From Pyrenopolyporus hunteri (Eukaryota > Ascomycota > Sordariomycetes > Xylariales > Hypoxylaceae): DNA of 64,000 nt. The notes under the pieces were generated by a model, which saw only the letters and a list, made by a program, of their open reading frames with translations, ran no database searches and was not told where the DNA came from. Shown in pieces: positions 10,523-23,675 of the stretch (the stretch's first letter is position 1; every line of letters begins with the position of its first letter). Location of the stretch: contig CADCXC010000004.1 of NCBI GenBank assembly GCA_902806595.1, positions 2,790,001 to 2,854,000 of the forward strand. The letters run 5' to 3'. The translations under genes were made by a program, and so were the position numbers.

Positions 10523-13500
10523 TTTATTTTATTTTTTTTTCGTAATTAATTAATTACGAATTATTAATTAAATTTTTCGTTTTATTTATTTTTTTAATTT
10601 TAAATTAAATTAATTTTTTTTTATTAAATTTCGTATAATTTTATTAAAAAATATTTTCGTTATTACGTTTACGAGGTTATATAATTTATAAATTTATCGA
10701 ATATTATTAATTTTTTTTTATTAATATTTTCCATTTATATTAAATATTAATATAACGATAAAAAATCGATATATAATATAAAAAAAGTTTTAAAAAATAA
10801 AAAATATTTTAAAATAATATTAATTATATAATAAACGACGTAATCGACGTCGAAACTTTAAATTATTTTATAAATTTTATTAATAAATATATTACGAATA
10901 ATTTATTTACATTTAATAAATAATTAATAAATAATGTTATTAATAATTTATATTTTATTATTTCGATTAATAAAATTTTTATTATTTAAAATAATAACAT
11001 ATTTAATTTATAAATTTAAATTTTTATTATTTGCGAAAAATTCATTAATGAAAATATAAAAACGTAAATTTTAAAAATTTAATTTAATATATTAAAATTT
11101 ACGTATTTAATTATTTATTTATTATTTAATTTTAACGTTAAAAATTTTAATTTTTTTAAATTCGAATTTAAAGTATTAAATTATTATAAAATAATTAAAA
11201 ATTATTTCGAGTTAATATATAAAAACGATGTATATATTTTATATTTATTATTTTATAAATTTTTTAATTATATCGAAAATTTTAACGTTTAATAATTTAA
11301 ATTTTTTAATTTAATTTTTTTAAATAATCGTTACGTTAAGATTTTTATCGTAAATTATAATATGTAAATTATTAAAATTTTTAATTTTAAAGTTTATAAT
11401 TTTTTAAAAGCGTATTTTAATTTTAATTTTATTAAAAGTTTTATTTTTAATAATAAAAAAATTTATAATATCGATATTAAAAATATTATTTATTTAAAAA
11501 TTAATAAATTCGAATAGATTCGAATTTATTATAAATAAATAAAAGTTAAATATTAATAATTTCATTTATAATTTTTATTAATAATAATGTAAATAAATTT
11601 TAAATTAATAAATATTTAATTTCGTAAAATTATATAAAAATTTAATTATTTATAATAATATTTTTTTAAGGTATTTATTTTTAAATTTAATAAATAAATA
11701 TATAAAAATGGTTTTTTATATCGATATTTTAAATTAAATGTAAATTATTATAATATTTTAAATTATAACTTTTATTTTTTTACGACGTAATATAAACGTT
11801 AAAATTAATATAATACGTTAATTAATTTTTTAAATGATAAATACGTACGTTATAATATATTTTTTATCGAAATTATTATATTTTTAAATTATTAAACGAA
11901 ATTTTTCGTATAACGCGACGATATTTTTACTTTTAATTTTACGAATTATTTATAATTTAAAAATCGTTACGTTTCGATGTATAATTATATCGTAAATTTT
12001 TAAACGTAGGATTTTTTTTTCGAATAAAACGTTAAATTTTTTTATATTCGATATTTTATAAAGTTTTTTTTATATAATAATTTTTTTATTCGCTCGTAAT
12101 TTAATAACGAAAATAAAATTTTTTTATTTTTTATTAATAATATATAATTTAATAATATAAAAAAAATTATTAATATATATAAAATTTTTTTTCGAAATAA
12201 TTTAATAATTATTAAAGTTAAAAGTTAACGTAAATAATTCGATTTTAAGTTTTTTAAACGGTACGAAATTTTTTTTTAATTAAATGTACGATTTAATATA
12301 AGAATTTTTAAACGTAAATATTTTATTCGAAACGTTAAAAACGACGGTAATATTTTTATTTAATATTATAATAATTTTATAAAAGTTTTTTTATTTTTTT
12401 TTTATAAATAAATATTTCGTTATCGATAAAAAATAATATAAAAAGAATTTTTTATATATTAAAGTTATTATATATATTTAAGGTATTTTTTATAAAATAT
12501 TATACTTTAATTTTTTTAATTTTTATTATTATTTTTTAAATAATTTATATTTTTTAAATTTATATAAAAGTAAATAATAAATTTATATTAATTTTAAAGT
12601 AAACGTCGAATATAAAAAATATAAATATTAAATTATTAAAATTAATTATATTATTAATTATTTTAATAATTATTTATAATTAAATTACACGTAAATTTAA
12701 ATTTTAAAATTTATCGGTAATAATTTTATATATTTTACGAATAAAGTTATAATATTTTTTAATTTTATTAATTAATTAATATACTTCGATAAATATTTAA
12801 TAATAAATAATTTTAATAATATAAATTTTATTTTAAAATTTAATATTATCGAAATTTATATCGATATTATATATAATAATATTCGAAAGTTTAAAATAAA
12901 TATTAATTTAACATTATTTTAATATATTTTAAATTTTTTTAATAAAAATAATTTTTATAAAATAAATAATTTAAAATTTTATAACGACGTCGATTATATA
13001 TAAAACGAAATATTCGTTTAAATATATAATATTAACGATAATTTTATAATTAAAATTTATATTAAAATTTTTTAAATTAAATTTAAATTTTTAAAAAGTT
13101 TTATTTTTAATTTAATAATAATGGTAAAATTTATTAATTTTTTTAGTATTTTTAATATCGACGTTATAATTTATTTTATTTAAAAAAATATATAATTTAA
13201 TTATAAAAAAGTAATTAAATCGAATATAAATACGGTGTAACTCGAATTTCGTAAAAAAAATTATATTATCGAAATAAAATTATAAATATTTTTATTTATA
13301 AATAACGGCGATAATAATATTATTTTTTTCGATTAATTAATTCGTAACGTTATTTAAATAAACGTTTAATCGATTTATATTTTTTAAATATATAAAAAAT
13401 AAAATATTTAAATTTATAATATAAAAATCGATTAATTTAAACGAAACGTTAATCGTAATCGTTTTTAATAATTTAATTAAAAGTTTATTTTCGAATTTAA

Positions 13501-14781
13501 TATTAATTTTATTAATTCGATTATTATTTATTTTAAGATTTTAATCGGGAAAATTTTTTATAAAAATTTAATATTAATTTTTTTTTATAATAAATTTTTT
13601 AATTCCGTCGATATCGAAAATAATATTTTAGAAAATATTTTTAATATATTAATTTAAAATAAATATAATATTATTTTTCGATTTATCGATAAAAAAATAA
13701 TAAAAAATAATTCGATATTAATATATTTAATTTATTAAATATATCGCGGTTAATTAATATTAAAAGTCGATTTTTTTTATTTTAAAAATAACGACGTTTT
13801 AATCGTTATTTTTCGATTTCGAATTTTTTTATTTAATATTTTTATAATCCGTTAAAAACGTAATATATTTACTTTTATTTTTAATTTTTTAAATTTATTA
13901 ACATTTTTTAATTTTTTTTTATTCGTTTTTAAAATATTTAATAAATTAATTTTTTTTTTTTATATATTTAATAACGATACTTTTAAATTTAAATTATTTT
14001 TTTCGATTAATATCGACCGTTTTTATTATTACGGTAATATTTTTATTTAATATAAAATTAATTAAAATTTTTATTATTATCGTTATTAATTATAAATTAA
14101 TGCGTTTTTTTAATGTTTTTAAAAATATTAATTAACGCGTAAAATTTATTAATTAATTTTTCGAATTAATATAATAAAATAAATAAAATATATTATAATT
14201 AAAATACGTTACGAATAATACGTTACGTAATTATAATAAATTATTATTTACTTTTAAAATTTTTTTTAAAAATACGTTAATATAATATTAATTTATTTAA
14301 TATTATTTATAATATTTTAAAGTCGAATTTTTTTTTATTTTTTTTTTTTAATTTTAATATCGAAAAAAATAATCGAAATTTAATTATAATAATATTAAAT
14401 TTTATTTTATTTCGTATTAAAATATCGTTTTATAATTAAATATATATTCGTAAAATATTAATAATAAAATATATTATATAAAAAATAAATAATTATTTAT
14501 TTAATAAAAATAATAAAAAATATAACGTAAAATTAAATTTAATAAATTTTAATTATATAATATACGTTTAAAAAAAAACGGAATTTATTTTTTAAAACGT
14601 TATAAAATTTTTCGATGTAATTATTTTTATTATTTTAAATTTTTTTAAAATAATTAACGATAGTAAAAAAATATATTTTATTAAAAATTTAAATAAAAAA
14701 AATGTCGTAATAAATATCGTTTTATTAATTTTCGATAAATATAAATATAAAAATTAATTTAATTAATAAAAATTATAAAAT

Positions 14782-14982
14782 TATTAATAGGTACGTAAAA
14801 AAATAATAATAAAAATAATCGTAATAAAATAAAATTAATGTTATATAAATTATTTAAAAAAAAAATATTTAATAAAAAAACCGTAGAAAAAATTTCTTTT
14901 ATATAAACGAAAATACATAAATATTTTCTTTTTTTAAGGTACGTATTACGAAGTAATACGTATATAAATTAATTAATTATTA
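14782..14982 (-). repeat. LTR 2 (inner element, left)
   Basis: About 201 bp. It shares with LTR 3 the shorter ACGTAAAAAAATAATAA start, TAATCG, and a TTTTCTY-rich stretch. Near its end is the inverted repeat TACGTATTACG/AAGTAATACGTA (about 14939-14962). Confidence 0.85.
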
Positions 14983-17900
14983 TTTATTTTATTTTTTTTT
15001 CGCAATTAATTAATTACGAATTATTAATTAAATTTTTCGTTTTATTTATCCTTTTAATTTTAAATTAATTTAATTTTTTTCTATTAAATTTCGTATAATT
15101 TCATTAAAAAACGTTTTTATTATTACGTTCGTAAAATTATATAATTTATATATTCATCGAATATTATCGATTTTTCGATTTTTATAAAATTACTTTAACG
15201 TTATTAAATCGATTATTAATTTTTTTTCGTTAATATTTTTCATTTATATTAAATATTAATATAATAATAAAAAGTCGATATATAAAATAAAAAAAGCTTT
15301 AAAAAATAAAAAACGTTTTAAAATAATATTAATTATATAATAAATAACGTAATTAACGTCGAAATTTTAAATTATTTTATAAATTTTATTAATAAATACA
15401 TTATAAATAATTCGTTTACATTTAATAAATAATTAATAAATAATGTTATTAATAATTTATATTTTATTATTTTAATCGATAAAACTTTTATTATTTAAAA
15501 TAATAACGTATTCGATTTACGAATTTAAATTTTTATTATTTGTAAACGATTTATCGATAAAAATATAAAAGCGTAAATTTTAAAAATTTAATTCGATATA
15601 ACGAAATCCGCGTATTTAATTATTTATTTACCATTTAATTTTAACGTTAAAAATTTTAACTTTTTTAAATTTAAGTTCGAAGTATTAAATTGTCGTAAAA
15701 TAATTAAAAATTACTTCGAATTAATATATAAAAACGATATATATACTTTAAATTTATTATTTTATAAATTTTTTAATTATATCGAAAACTTTAACGTTTA
15801 ATAGTTTAAGTTTTTTAACTTAATTTTTTTAAATAATCGTTACGTTAAAGTTTTTATTATAAATCGTAATATATAAATTATTAAAATCTTCGATTTTAAA
15901 ATTTATAATTTTTTAGGGGCGCGTTTTAATTTTAATTTTATTAAAAGTTTTATTTTTCGTAATAAAAAAATTTATAATATCGACGTTAAAAATATCATCC
16001 GTTTAAAAATTAATAAATTCGAATAAATTCGAATTTATTATAAGTAAATAAAAGTCGAAAATTAATAATTTTATTTGTAATTTTTATTAATAATAACGTA
16101 AATAAATTTTAAATTAATAAATATTTAATTTCGCGAAACCATATAAAAATTTAATTATTTATAATAAAGTTTTTTTAAAATATTTATTTTTAAATTTAAT
16201 TAATAAATATATAAAAATAATTTTTTACATCGATATTTTAAATTAAATGTAAATTATTATAATATTTTAAATTATAACTTTCATTTTTTTATAATATAAT
16301 ATAAACGTTAAAATTAATATAATACGTTAATTAACTTTTTAAATAATAAATATGTACGTTATAATATATTTTTTATCGAAATTATTATAATTTTAAATTA
16401 TTAAGTAAAATTTTTCGTATAACGTAACGATATTTTTACCTTTAATTTTACGAATTATTCGTAATTTAAAAATCGTAACGTTTCGATATATAATTATATC
16501 GTAAACTTTTAAACGTAAAATACTTTTTTCGAATAAAACGTTAAATTTTTTTATATTCGATATTTTATAAAATTTCTTTTATATAATAATTTTTTCGTTC
16601 GCTCGTAATTTAATAACGAAAATAAAATTTTCTTATTTTTTATTAATAATATATAATTTTACGATATAAAAAAAATCGTTAATATATATAAAATTTTCCT
16701 TCGAAATAATTTAATAATTATCGAAATTAAAAATTAATATTAATAATTTAATTTTAAATCTTTTAAATAATACGAAATTTTTTTTAAGTTAAATATACGA
16801 TTTAATATAAAAGTTTTTAAATATAAATATTCCGTTCGAAATATTAAAAACGACGATAATATCCTTATTTAATATTATAATAATTTTATAAAAACTTTTT
16901 TATTTTTTTTTTTTTATAAATAAATATTTCGTTATTAATAAAAAGTAATACGGGGAAAATTTTTTATATATTAAAGTTATTACGTATGTTTAAAATATCT
17001 TTTACGAAATGTTATACCTTAATTTTTTTAATTTTCGTCATTACCTTTTAAACGATTTATACCCTTTAAATTTATGTAAAGGTAGGGAGTAAATTTATAT
17101 TAATTTTAAAATAAACGTCGAATATAAAAAATATAAATACGAAATTATTAAAGTTAATTATATCGTTAATTACTTTAATAATTATTTATAAATAAATTAT
17201 ATATAAATTTAAACTTTAAAATTCATCGATAATAATTTCGTACATTTTATAAATAAAATTGTAATATTTTTCGATTTTATTAATAAATTAATATATTTTA
17301 ACGGGTATTTAATAATATATAACTTTAATAATATAAACTTTATTTCGAAATTCGACATTATCGAAATTCGTATCGACATTATATATAATAATATTCGAAA
17401 ATTCGAAATAAATATTAATTTAACATTATTTTAATATATTTTAAGTTTTTTTAATAAAAATAATTTTTATAAAATAAATAATTTAAAATTTTATAATAAT
17501 GTCGATTATATATAAAACGAAACGTTCGTTTAAATATATAATATTAACGATAATTTCGTAATTAAAGTTTATATTAAAATTTTTAAAATTAAATTTAAAT
17601 TTTTAAAAAATTTTACTTTTAATTTAATAATAATAATAAAATTTATTAATTTTTTTAATATCTTTAATATTAACGTTATAACTTATTTTATTTAAAAAAA
17701 TATATAATTTAATTATAAAAAAGTAACTAAATCGAATATAAATACGATATAATTTAAATTTCGTAAAAAAAATCATATTATCGAAATAAAATTATAAATA
17801 TTTTTATTTATAAATAATAACGACGATAATATTATTTTTTTCGATTAATTAATTTATAACGTTATTTAAATAAACGTTTAATCGATTTATATTTTTTAAA

Positions 17901-20713
17901 TATATAAAAAACGGGATGTTTAAATTTATAATATAAAAATCGATTAATTCGAATAAAACGTTAATTGTAATCGTTTTTAATAATTCGATTAAAAATTCGT
18001 TTTCGAATTTAATATTAATTTTACCGATTCGATTATTATTTATTTTAAAATTTTAATCGAAAAAAATTTTTATAAAAATTTAACATTAACTTTTTTTTAT
18101 AATAAATATTTTAATTACGTTAATATCGAAAATAATACTTTAAAAAATATCTTTAATATATCGATTTAAAATAAAAATAATATTATTTTTTAATTTATCG
18201 ATAAAAAAATAATAAAAAATAATTTAATATTAATATATTTAATTTGTTAAATATACCGTAATTAATTAATATTAAAAATCGATTTTTTTTATTTCGAAGA
18301 TAATAACGTTTTAATCGTCGTTTTTCGATTTTAAATTTTTTTATTTAATATTTTTATAACCCGTTAAAAACGTAATATATTTACCTTTATTTTTAACTTT
18401 TTAAATTTGTTAACGCTTTTTAACTTTTTTTTATTCGTCTTCGAAATATTTAATAAATTAATATTTTTTTTTTATATATTTAATAACGACGCTTTTAAAT
18501 TTAAATCGTTTTTTTTAATTAATATCGACCGTTTTTATTATTACGGTAATACCTTCGTTTAATATAAAATTAATTAAAATCCTCGTCGTTATTATTATTA
18601 ATTATAAATTAACGCGTTTTTTTAATATTTTTAAAGATGTTAATTAACGCGTAAAATTTATTAATTAACTTTTCGAATTAATATAACGAAATAAATAAAA
18701 TATATTATAATTAAAATACATTATAAATAATACGTTATATAATTATAATAAATTATTATTTTCCTTTAAAATTTTTTTTAAAAATACGTTAATATAATAT
18801 TAATTTATTTAATATAATTTATAATACTTTAAAATCGAACTTTCCCTCGTTTTTTTTTTCGATTTTAATATCGAAAAAAATAATCGAAATTTAATTATAA
18901 TAATATTAAACTTTATTTTACTTCGTATTAAAATATCGTTTTATAACTAAATATATATTCGTAAAACATTAATAATAAAATACGTTATATAAAAAATAAA
19001 TAACCGTTCGTTTAATAAAAATAATAAAAAATACGACGTAAAATTAAATTTAATAAATTTTAATCGTATAATATACGTTTTAAAAAAATAAAACTTATTT
19101 TTTAAAACGTTATAAAGTTTTTCGATATAATTATTTTTATTATTTTAAATTTTTTTAAAATAATCGACGATAATAAAAAGGTACATTTCGTTAAAAATTC
19201 GAATAAAAAAAACGTTATAATAAATATTACTTTATTAATTTTCGACGAATATAAATACGAAAATCGATTTAATTAATAAAAATTATAAAACCGTTTAAAA
19301 GAAAAAATCGTAATTTTCGATATAATGATTTTTTCTTTTTAATATAACGTTTAATGAAACCGTCGATATTATATATAAATTATTTAATAACGATTCGAAA
19401 AGTTTATAAATATTTCCTAGTAATAAAAATTAAAGTTATCTTTTTCGTATAAAATTAAAAATATATCGTTAATTATATTTTTAAAATTTAATATAAATTA
19501 AAATAATAAAATATAAATTAATAATAATAATTTAAAAAAACGCGATTACTTTTAATTAAATAAATATAAAAAAAGGGGAAATAATTATATTAAACATTTA
19601 AAATTTAAATTAAATACGAAAATTACTTTAAAAAATTTAAAACGACGAAAAAAAAATTCGTTATTAAAGTTTAAACGGGGGTTAAAATATAAATCGTATC
19701 GTAAAAATTTAATTTAATAAAAAAAATAATAATATATTAAACATCGATAATAAATTATTTACGATAAAAAGAAATAAAAATAATTATTAAATAAACGATT
19801 TATAACGTTAATAATACGGTATTAGGAATAATTTAATCGAAATTATTAACGTTTATAAATTTAACCCTTTTTAATTTCTTATTTATATTAACGTTATAAA
19901 ATAAAAAATCGTTAATCGTTTTTATATTATAACGTAAATATAATTCGACGTAAATATCGAAAAATAAATCGTATTTTTATCGATACGATATATCGACGTT
20001 TTTTATATTAAAACGTTAAATTACTTATATTTAATATATTTTAATTTATTGTAATTTCATTTAAAAGGTTTACGCATTAATATAAAATTAATTAAAATTT
20101 CCGTTATATTAATATTATTTTTATTTATATAAATACTTTTTTATATAAACGTATATTTTAATATAATTTTAAATTAATATAATATAATTACGAAATTTTT
20201 TATTATAAAACTTTTAAATTATTTTTAATATTTTTTTAAAATATTTTTTATTATATAAATATATAATTTATTTTTATTTATAACGATTAAATTTTTTAAA
20301 AAAAAAATAATATTTATATCGTTTTTTATTTTTCGATAACGATTTAAAAGTTAATTTTTTTTTATTTTAAAACCTCGTAATTAAATTATTAATCGAAAAA
20401 CGTACGATTATTAAAAATATATTTTATTAATTTAACGAATTTTTTTTTAATATTTCATTCGATTAAATCGAACTCCTTAATACAAATTTACGTTTAAATC
20501 GAACTTTTAATTTTTTACGATATAATAAATATTATAAATTTAAAAAAATTTAATATAATAAAACGATATTTTAACATAAATAAAAAAATATCATATAAAA
20601 AAAAAAATATTATTATCGCGTATATTATTACGATAAAAATCTTTCGTATTATCGTAATAATAATTTTTTTAACTTTATTAATTTATATTATTAACTTTAA
20701 TAACATTAATTAA

Positions 20714-20917
20714 TATTAATAAATACGTAAAAAAATAATAATAAAAATAATCGCGATAAAATAAAATTAATATTATGTAAATTATTTAAAGAAAAAAAAA
20801 TATTTAATAAAAAAACCGTAAAAAAAGTTTTTTTTATATAAGCGAAAATATATAAGTATTTTCTCTTCTTAAAGTACGTACTACGAAGTGGTACGTATAT
20901 AAATTAATTAATTATTA
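20714..20917 (-). repeat. LTR 3 (inner element, right)
   Basis: About 204 bp and pairs with LTR 2 by shared indels. It is followed by the target duplication AAAAC and then the remaining 1.4 kb of the outer element. Confidence 0.85.
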
Positions 20918-22336
20918 AAAACCATTTAAAAAAAAAATTATAATTTTCGATATAATAATTTTTTTTTAATACGACGTTTAATAAAATCGTTAATATTATA
21001 TACGAATTATTTGATAATAATTCGAAAAATTTATAAATATTTTTTAATAATAAAAATTAAAGTTATTTTTTTTATATAAAATTAAAAATATATCGTTAAT
21101 TATATTTTTATAATTTAATGTAAATTAAAATAATAAAATATAAATCGATAATATTAATTTAAAAAAATACGATTACTTTTAATTAAATAAATATAAAAAT
21201 AAAAAAAATAAATATATTAAATATTTAAAATTCGAATTAAATATAAAAGTTATTTTAAAAAATTTAAAACGACGAAAAAAAAATTTATTATTAAAATTTA
21301 AACGAAAGTTAAAACGTAAATTATATCGTAAAAGTTTAATTTAACGAAAAAAATAATAACGTATTAAATATCGACGATAAATTATTATACGTAAAAAAAA
21401 ATAAAAACGATTATTAAATAAATAATTTATAACGTTAATAATATAAAATCGAAGGTAATTTAATCGAAGTTATTAATATTTATAAATTAAATTTTTTTTA
21501 ATTTTTTATTTACGTTAACGTTATAAAATAAAAAATTATTAACCGTTTTTATATCGTAACGTAAATACGATTCGACGTAAATATTAAAAAATAAATCGTA
21601 TTTTTATCGATACGATATATCGACGTTTTTTACGTTAAAACGTTAAATTATTTACGTTTAATACGTTTTAATTTATTATAATTTTATTTAAAAAATTTAC
21701 GTATCGATATAAAATTAATTAAAACTTTTATTATATTAATATTATTTTTATTTATATAAATATTTTTTTATATAAATGTATATTTTAATGTAATTTTAAA
21801 TTAACGTAATATAATTACGAAATTTTTTATTATAAAACTTTTAAATTATTTTTAATATTTTTTTAAAATATTTTTTATTATTCGAATATATAATTTATTT
21901 TTATTTATAATAATTAAATTTTTTAAAAAAAAATAATATTTACGTCGTTTTTTATTTTTTAATAATAATTTAAAAGTTAATTTTTTTTATTTTAAAATTT
22001 TATAATCGAATTATTAATTAAAAAACGTACGGTTATTAAAAATATATTTTATTAATTTAATGAATTTTTTTTTAATATTTTATTCGATCGAATCGAATTT
22101 TTTAATATAAATTTACGTTTAAATCGAACTTTTAATTTTTTACGATATAATAAATATAAAAAATTTAAAAAAATTAAAAATAATAAAACGATATTTTATT
22201 ATAAATAAAATAATATTATATAAAAAAAAATATTAATATCGCGTATATTATTACGATAAAAATTTTTTATATTATCGTAATAATAATTTTTTTAATTTTA
22301 TTAATTTATATTATTAACTTTAATAATATTAATTAA

Positions 22337-22547
22337 TATTAATAAATATATACGTAAATAAAATAAAAAAATAATAATAAAAATAAACGCGATATAATAA
22401 AATTAATATTATATAAATTATTTAAAAAAAAATATTTAATAAAAAAATTATAAAAAAAATTTTTTTTATATAAACGAAAATATATAAATATTTTTTTTTT
22501 AAAATACGTATTACGAAATAATACGTACATAAATTAATTAACCATTA
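22337..22547 (-). repeat. LTR 4 (outer element, right)
   Basis: About 211 bp and pairs with LTR 1 by shared indels. It ends CCATTA followed by ATAAT, the same 5 bp that precede LTR 1. Confidence 0.85.
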
Positions 22548-22552
22548 ATAAT

Positions 22553-22900
22553 ATATAAAAATTTATTAATTTATAAATAAATAATAAAATATTATTTTAA
22601 TTTTTTTATATTTTTTTTTTATAATTTTATATATAATAAAAAAATACGATAAAATAATTATATTTTAAAAATAATAATATTTTATATATAAAAAAAATTA
22701 TTTTTTTAATAATTAAATATTTTTTTTACTATTTTTTTTAAATATAAATAAAATAACTATATTAATTAAAAAAAAAATAAAATAAAAAAATTAAAATAAT
22801 ATTTTTTTAATTATTTATAATATATTAAAAATTTATATATTATTTATATATAAATATCGTACGTAATAATTATTTAAAGTTAATAAAATTTAGGTGTAAA
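22553..22900. repeat. AT-rich right flank of the block
   Basis: Nearly pure A+T with long A and T runs. It carries far fewer CpG dinucleotides than the retrotransposon copies beside it. Normal composition returns at about 22890-22950. It is probably older degraded repeat DNA that served as the insertion target. Confidence 0.6.
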
Positions 22901-23675
22901 TAAGTGTAGAAAATCTTATTTAACGTTTTTTTTTACAGCTTATTATAAGTAAGTACCTATATACTAATAATTATCTACCAGGTGACAGATGTTTCATGTC
23001 AATTAACACCTGCGCCCGGAAGGTATTAGCCAGCCCCTGTACTTAGTAAGCCTTAGTGAATAGGCTTCTCATCGAGAAAGCCAGCTGGCCCAACATCTGG
23101 AAGTGTAGCAATCAGTTGGCAAATATTAGTATGGACAAAACCAATTATATGCCTATTAAGAGGTATCTGGATAAGTGAAGTTCTTGACCTCTAATAGTGA
23201 TATCAGAATAAGAATCCGGTTCAAAATCACTTCACGTGAGATTTGGACCCAAAATACTCCCAACTATGTTGATCTAGTTCAAGATTCCTGTTTATATACG
23301 GGCCGTAACTTCTAGAGTAATAAGTACAAATGAAAAGACCAGCAATGGCCCTGGGTATCGAAGAATTGTGGTACGTAAAAGCCGCCGCCAACGTGAATTT
23401 CCGAATGGGGTCACCCACGATCGATTCATAGACGACTATACGGACCAAAGAGTGTACTGTAATTCGGAAAGGGGGAGTCCTCTTCTTCCTCATGATCGTA
23501 ATCCATGTGATAAACCCCCTGAACAATAAGCAACATTGCCACCACGTGAATATGTCCTGGAATAGAAAGAAAAAGTAAAATAAAAAGATAAAAATTCCGA
23601 AGCTTTGCTGGATGCATGCGGTACGCTCATCAAATGGTATAACCCGCAAACGCCTGATTAGATGTAGATTAAGAA
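22901..23675. other. Intergenic, 3' flank of the Ser-rich gene
   Basis: Ordinary composition. A 140-codon open frame on the minus strand (23227-23649) lies directly downstream of the Ser-rich gene. It has no recognisable domain and is more likely 3' UTR than a gene. Confidence 0.4.

Larger units (their letters stand above)
14782..20917 (-). mobile_element. Inner LTR retrotransposon of the same family
   Basis: A complete 6136-bp copy with a left LTR (14782-14982) and right LTR (20714-20917), inserted into the outer copy. The flanks are AAAAT (14777-14781) and AAAAC (20918-20922), a 5-bp duplication differing by one C-to-T change. Its first 4.3 kb repeats 10523-14781 at an offset of 4460-4510, with about 50 extra bases near 15170-15220. 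Its last 1.4 kb repeats in 20918-22336. The sequence of the empty target is seen within this copy itself near 19287, where the two halves are continuous. Like the outer copy it is RIP-degraded with no open frames; the orientation call rests only on the pyrimidine tract inside the left LTR. Confidence 0.85.
10315..22547 (-). mobile_element. Outer LTR retrotransposon, split by nested copy
   Basis: The element runs from a left LTR (10315-10522) to a right LTR (22337-22547). It is flanked by an identical 5-bp duplication ATAAT at 10310-10314 and 22548-22552. Its internal region is in two parts, 10523-14781 and 20918-22336, separated by a complete second element. Removing that insert and one target duplication leaves about 6.09 kb, matching the inner copy at 6.14 kb. 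All reading frames are destroyed: the sequence is almost all A and T, as expected of RIP. A pyrimidine run directly inside the left LTR (TTTATTTTATTTTTTTTTC) would be the polypurine tract if the element lies on the minus strand; that orientation is inference. The 5-bp duplications and TG..CA-like LTR ends (now TA..TA) fit Ty3/gypsy or Ty1/copia elements. Which of the two cannot be read from the decayed sequence. Confidence 0.85.

Noticed and set aside
10315..22547. Simple tandem duplication of the block
   Set aside because: The order of parts (LTR, 4.3 kb, LTR, 4.3+1.4 kb, LTR, 1.4 kb, LTR), LTR pairing and target duplications are explained by nesting without extra deletions.
10315..22547. 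CRISPR-like or satellite array
   Set aside because: Only four copies of the 200-bp repeat exist, with spacing of kilobases. The organism is a fungus.
10031..22900. Mitochondrial DNA insertion as a source of the AT-rich block
   Set aside because: LTRs, 5-bp target duplications and two collinear copies show a retrotransposon. The cytosine context fits RIP, not mitochondrial sequence.
23227..23649. 140-codon frame on the minus strand next to the Ser-rich gene
   Set aside because: No domain or conserved wording and a low-complexity hydrophobic start. It lies where the 3' UTR of the Ser-rich gene should be.
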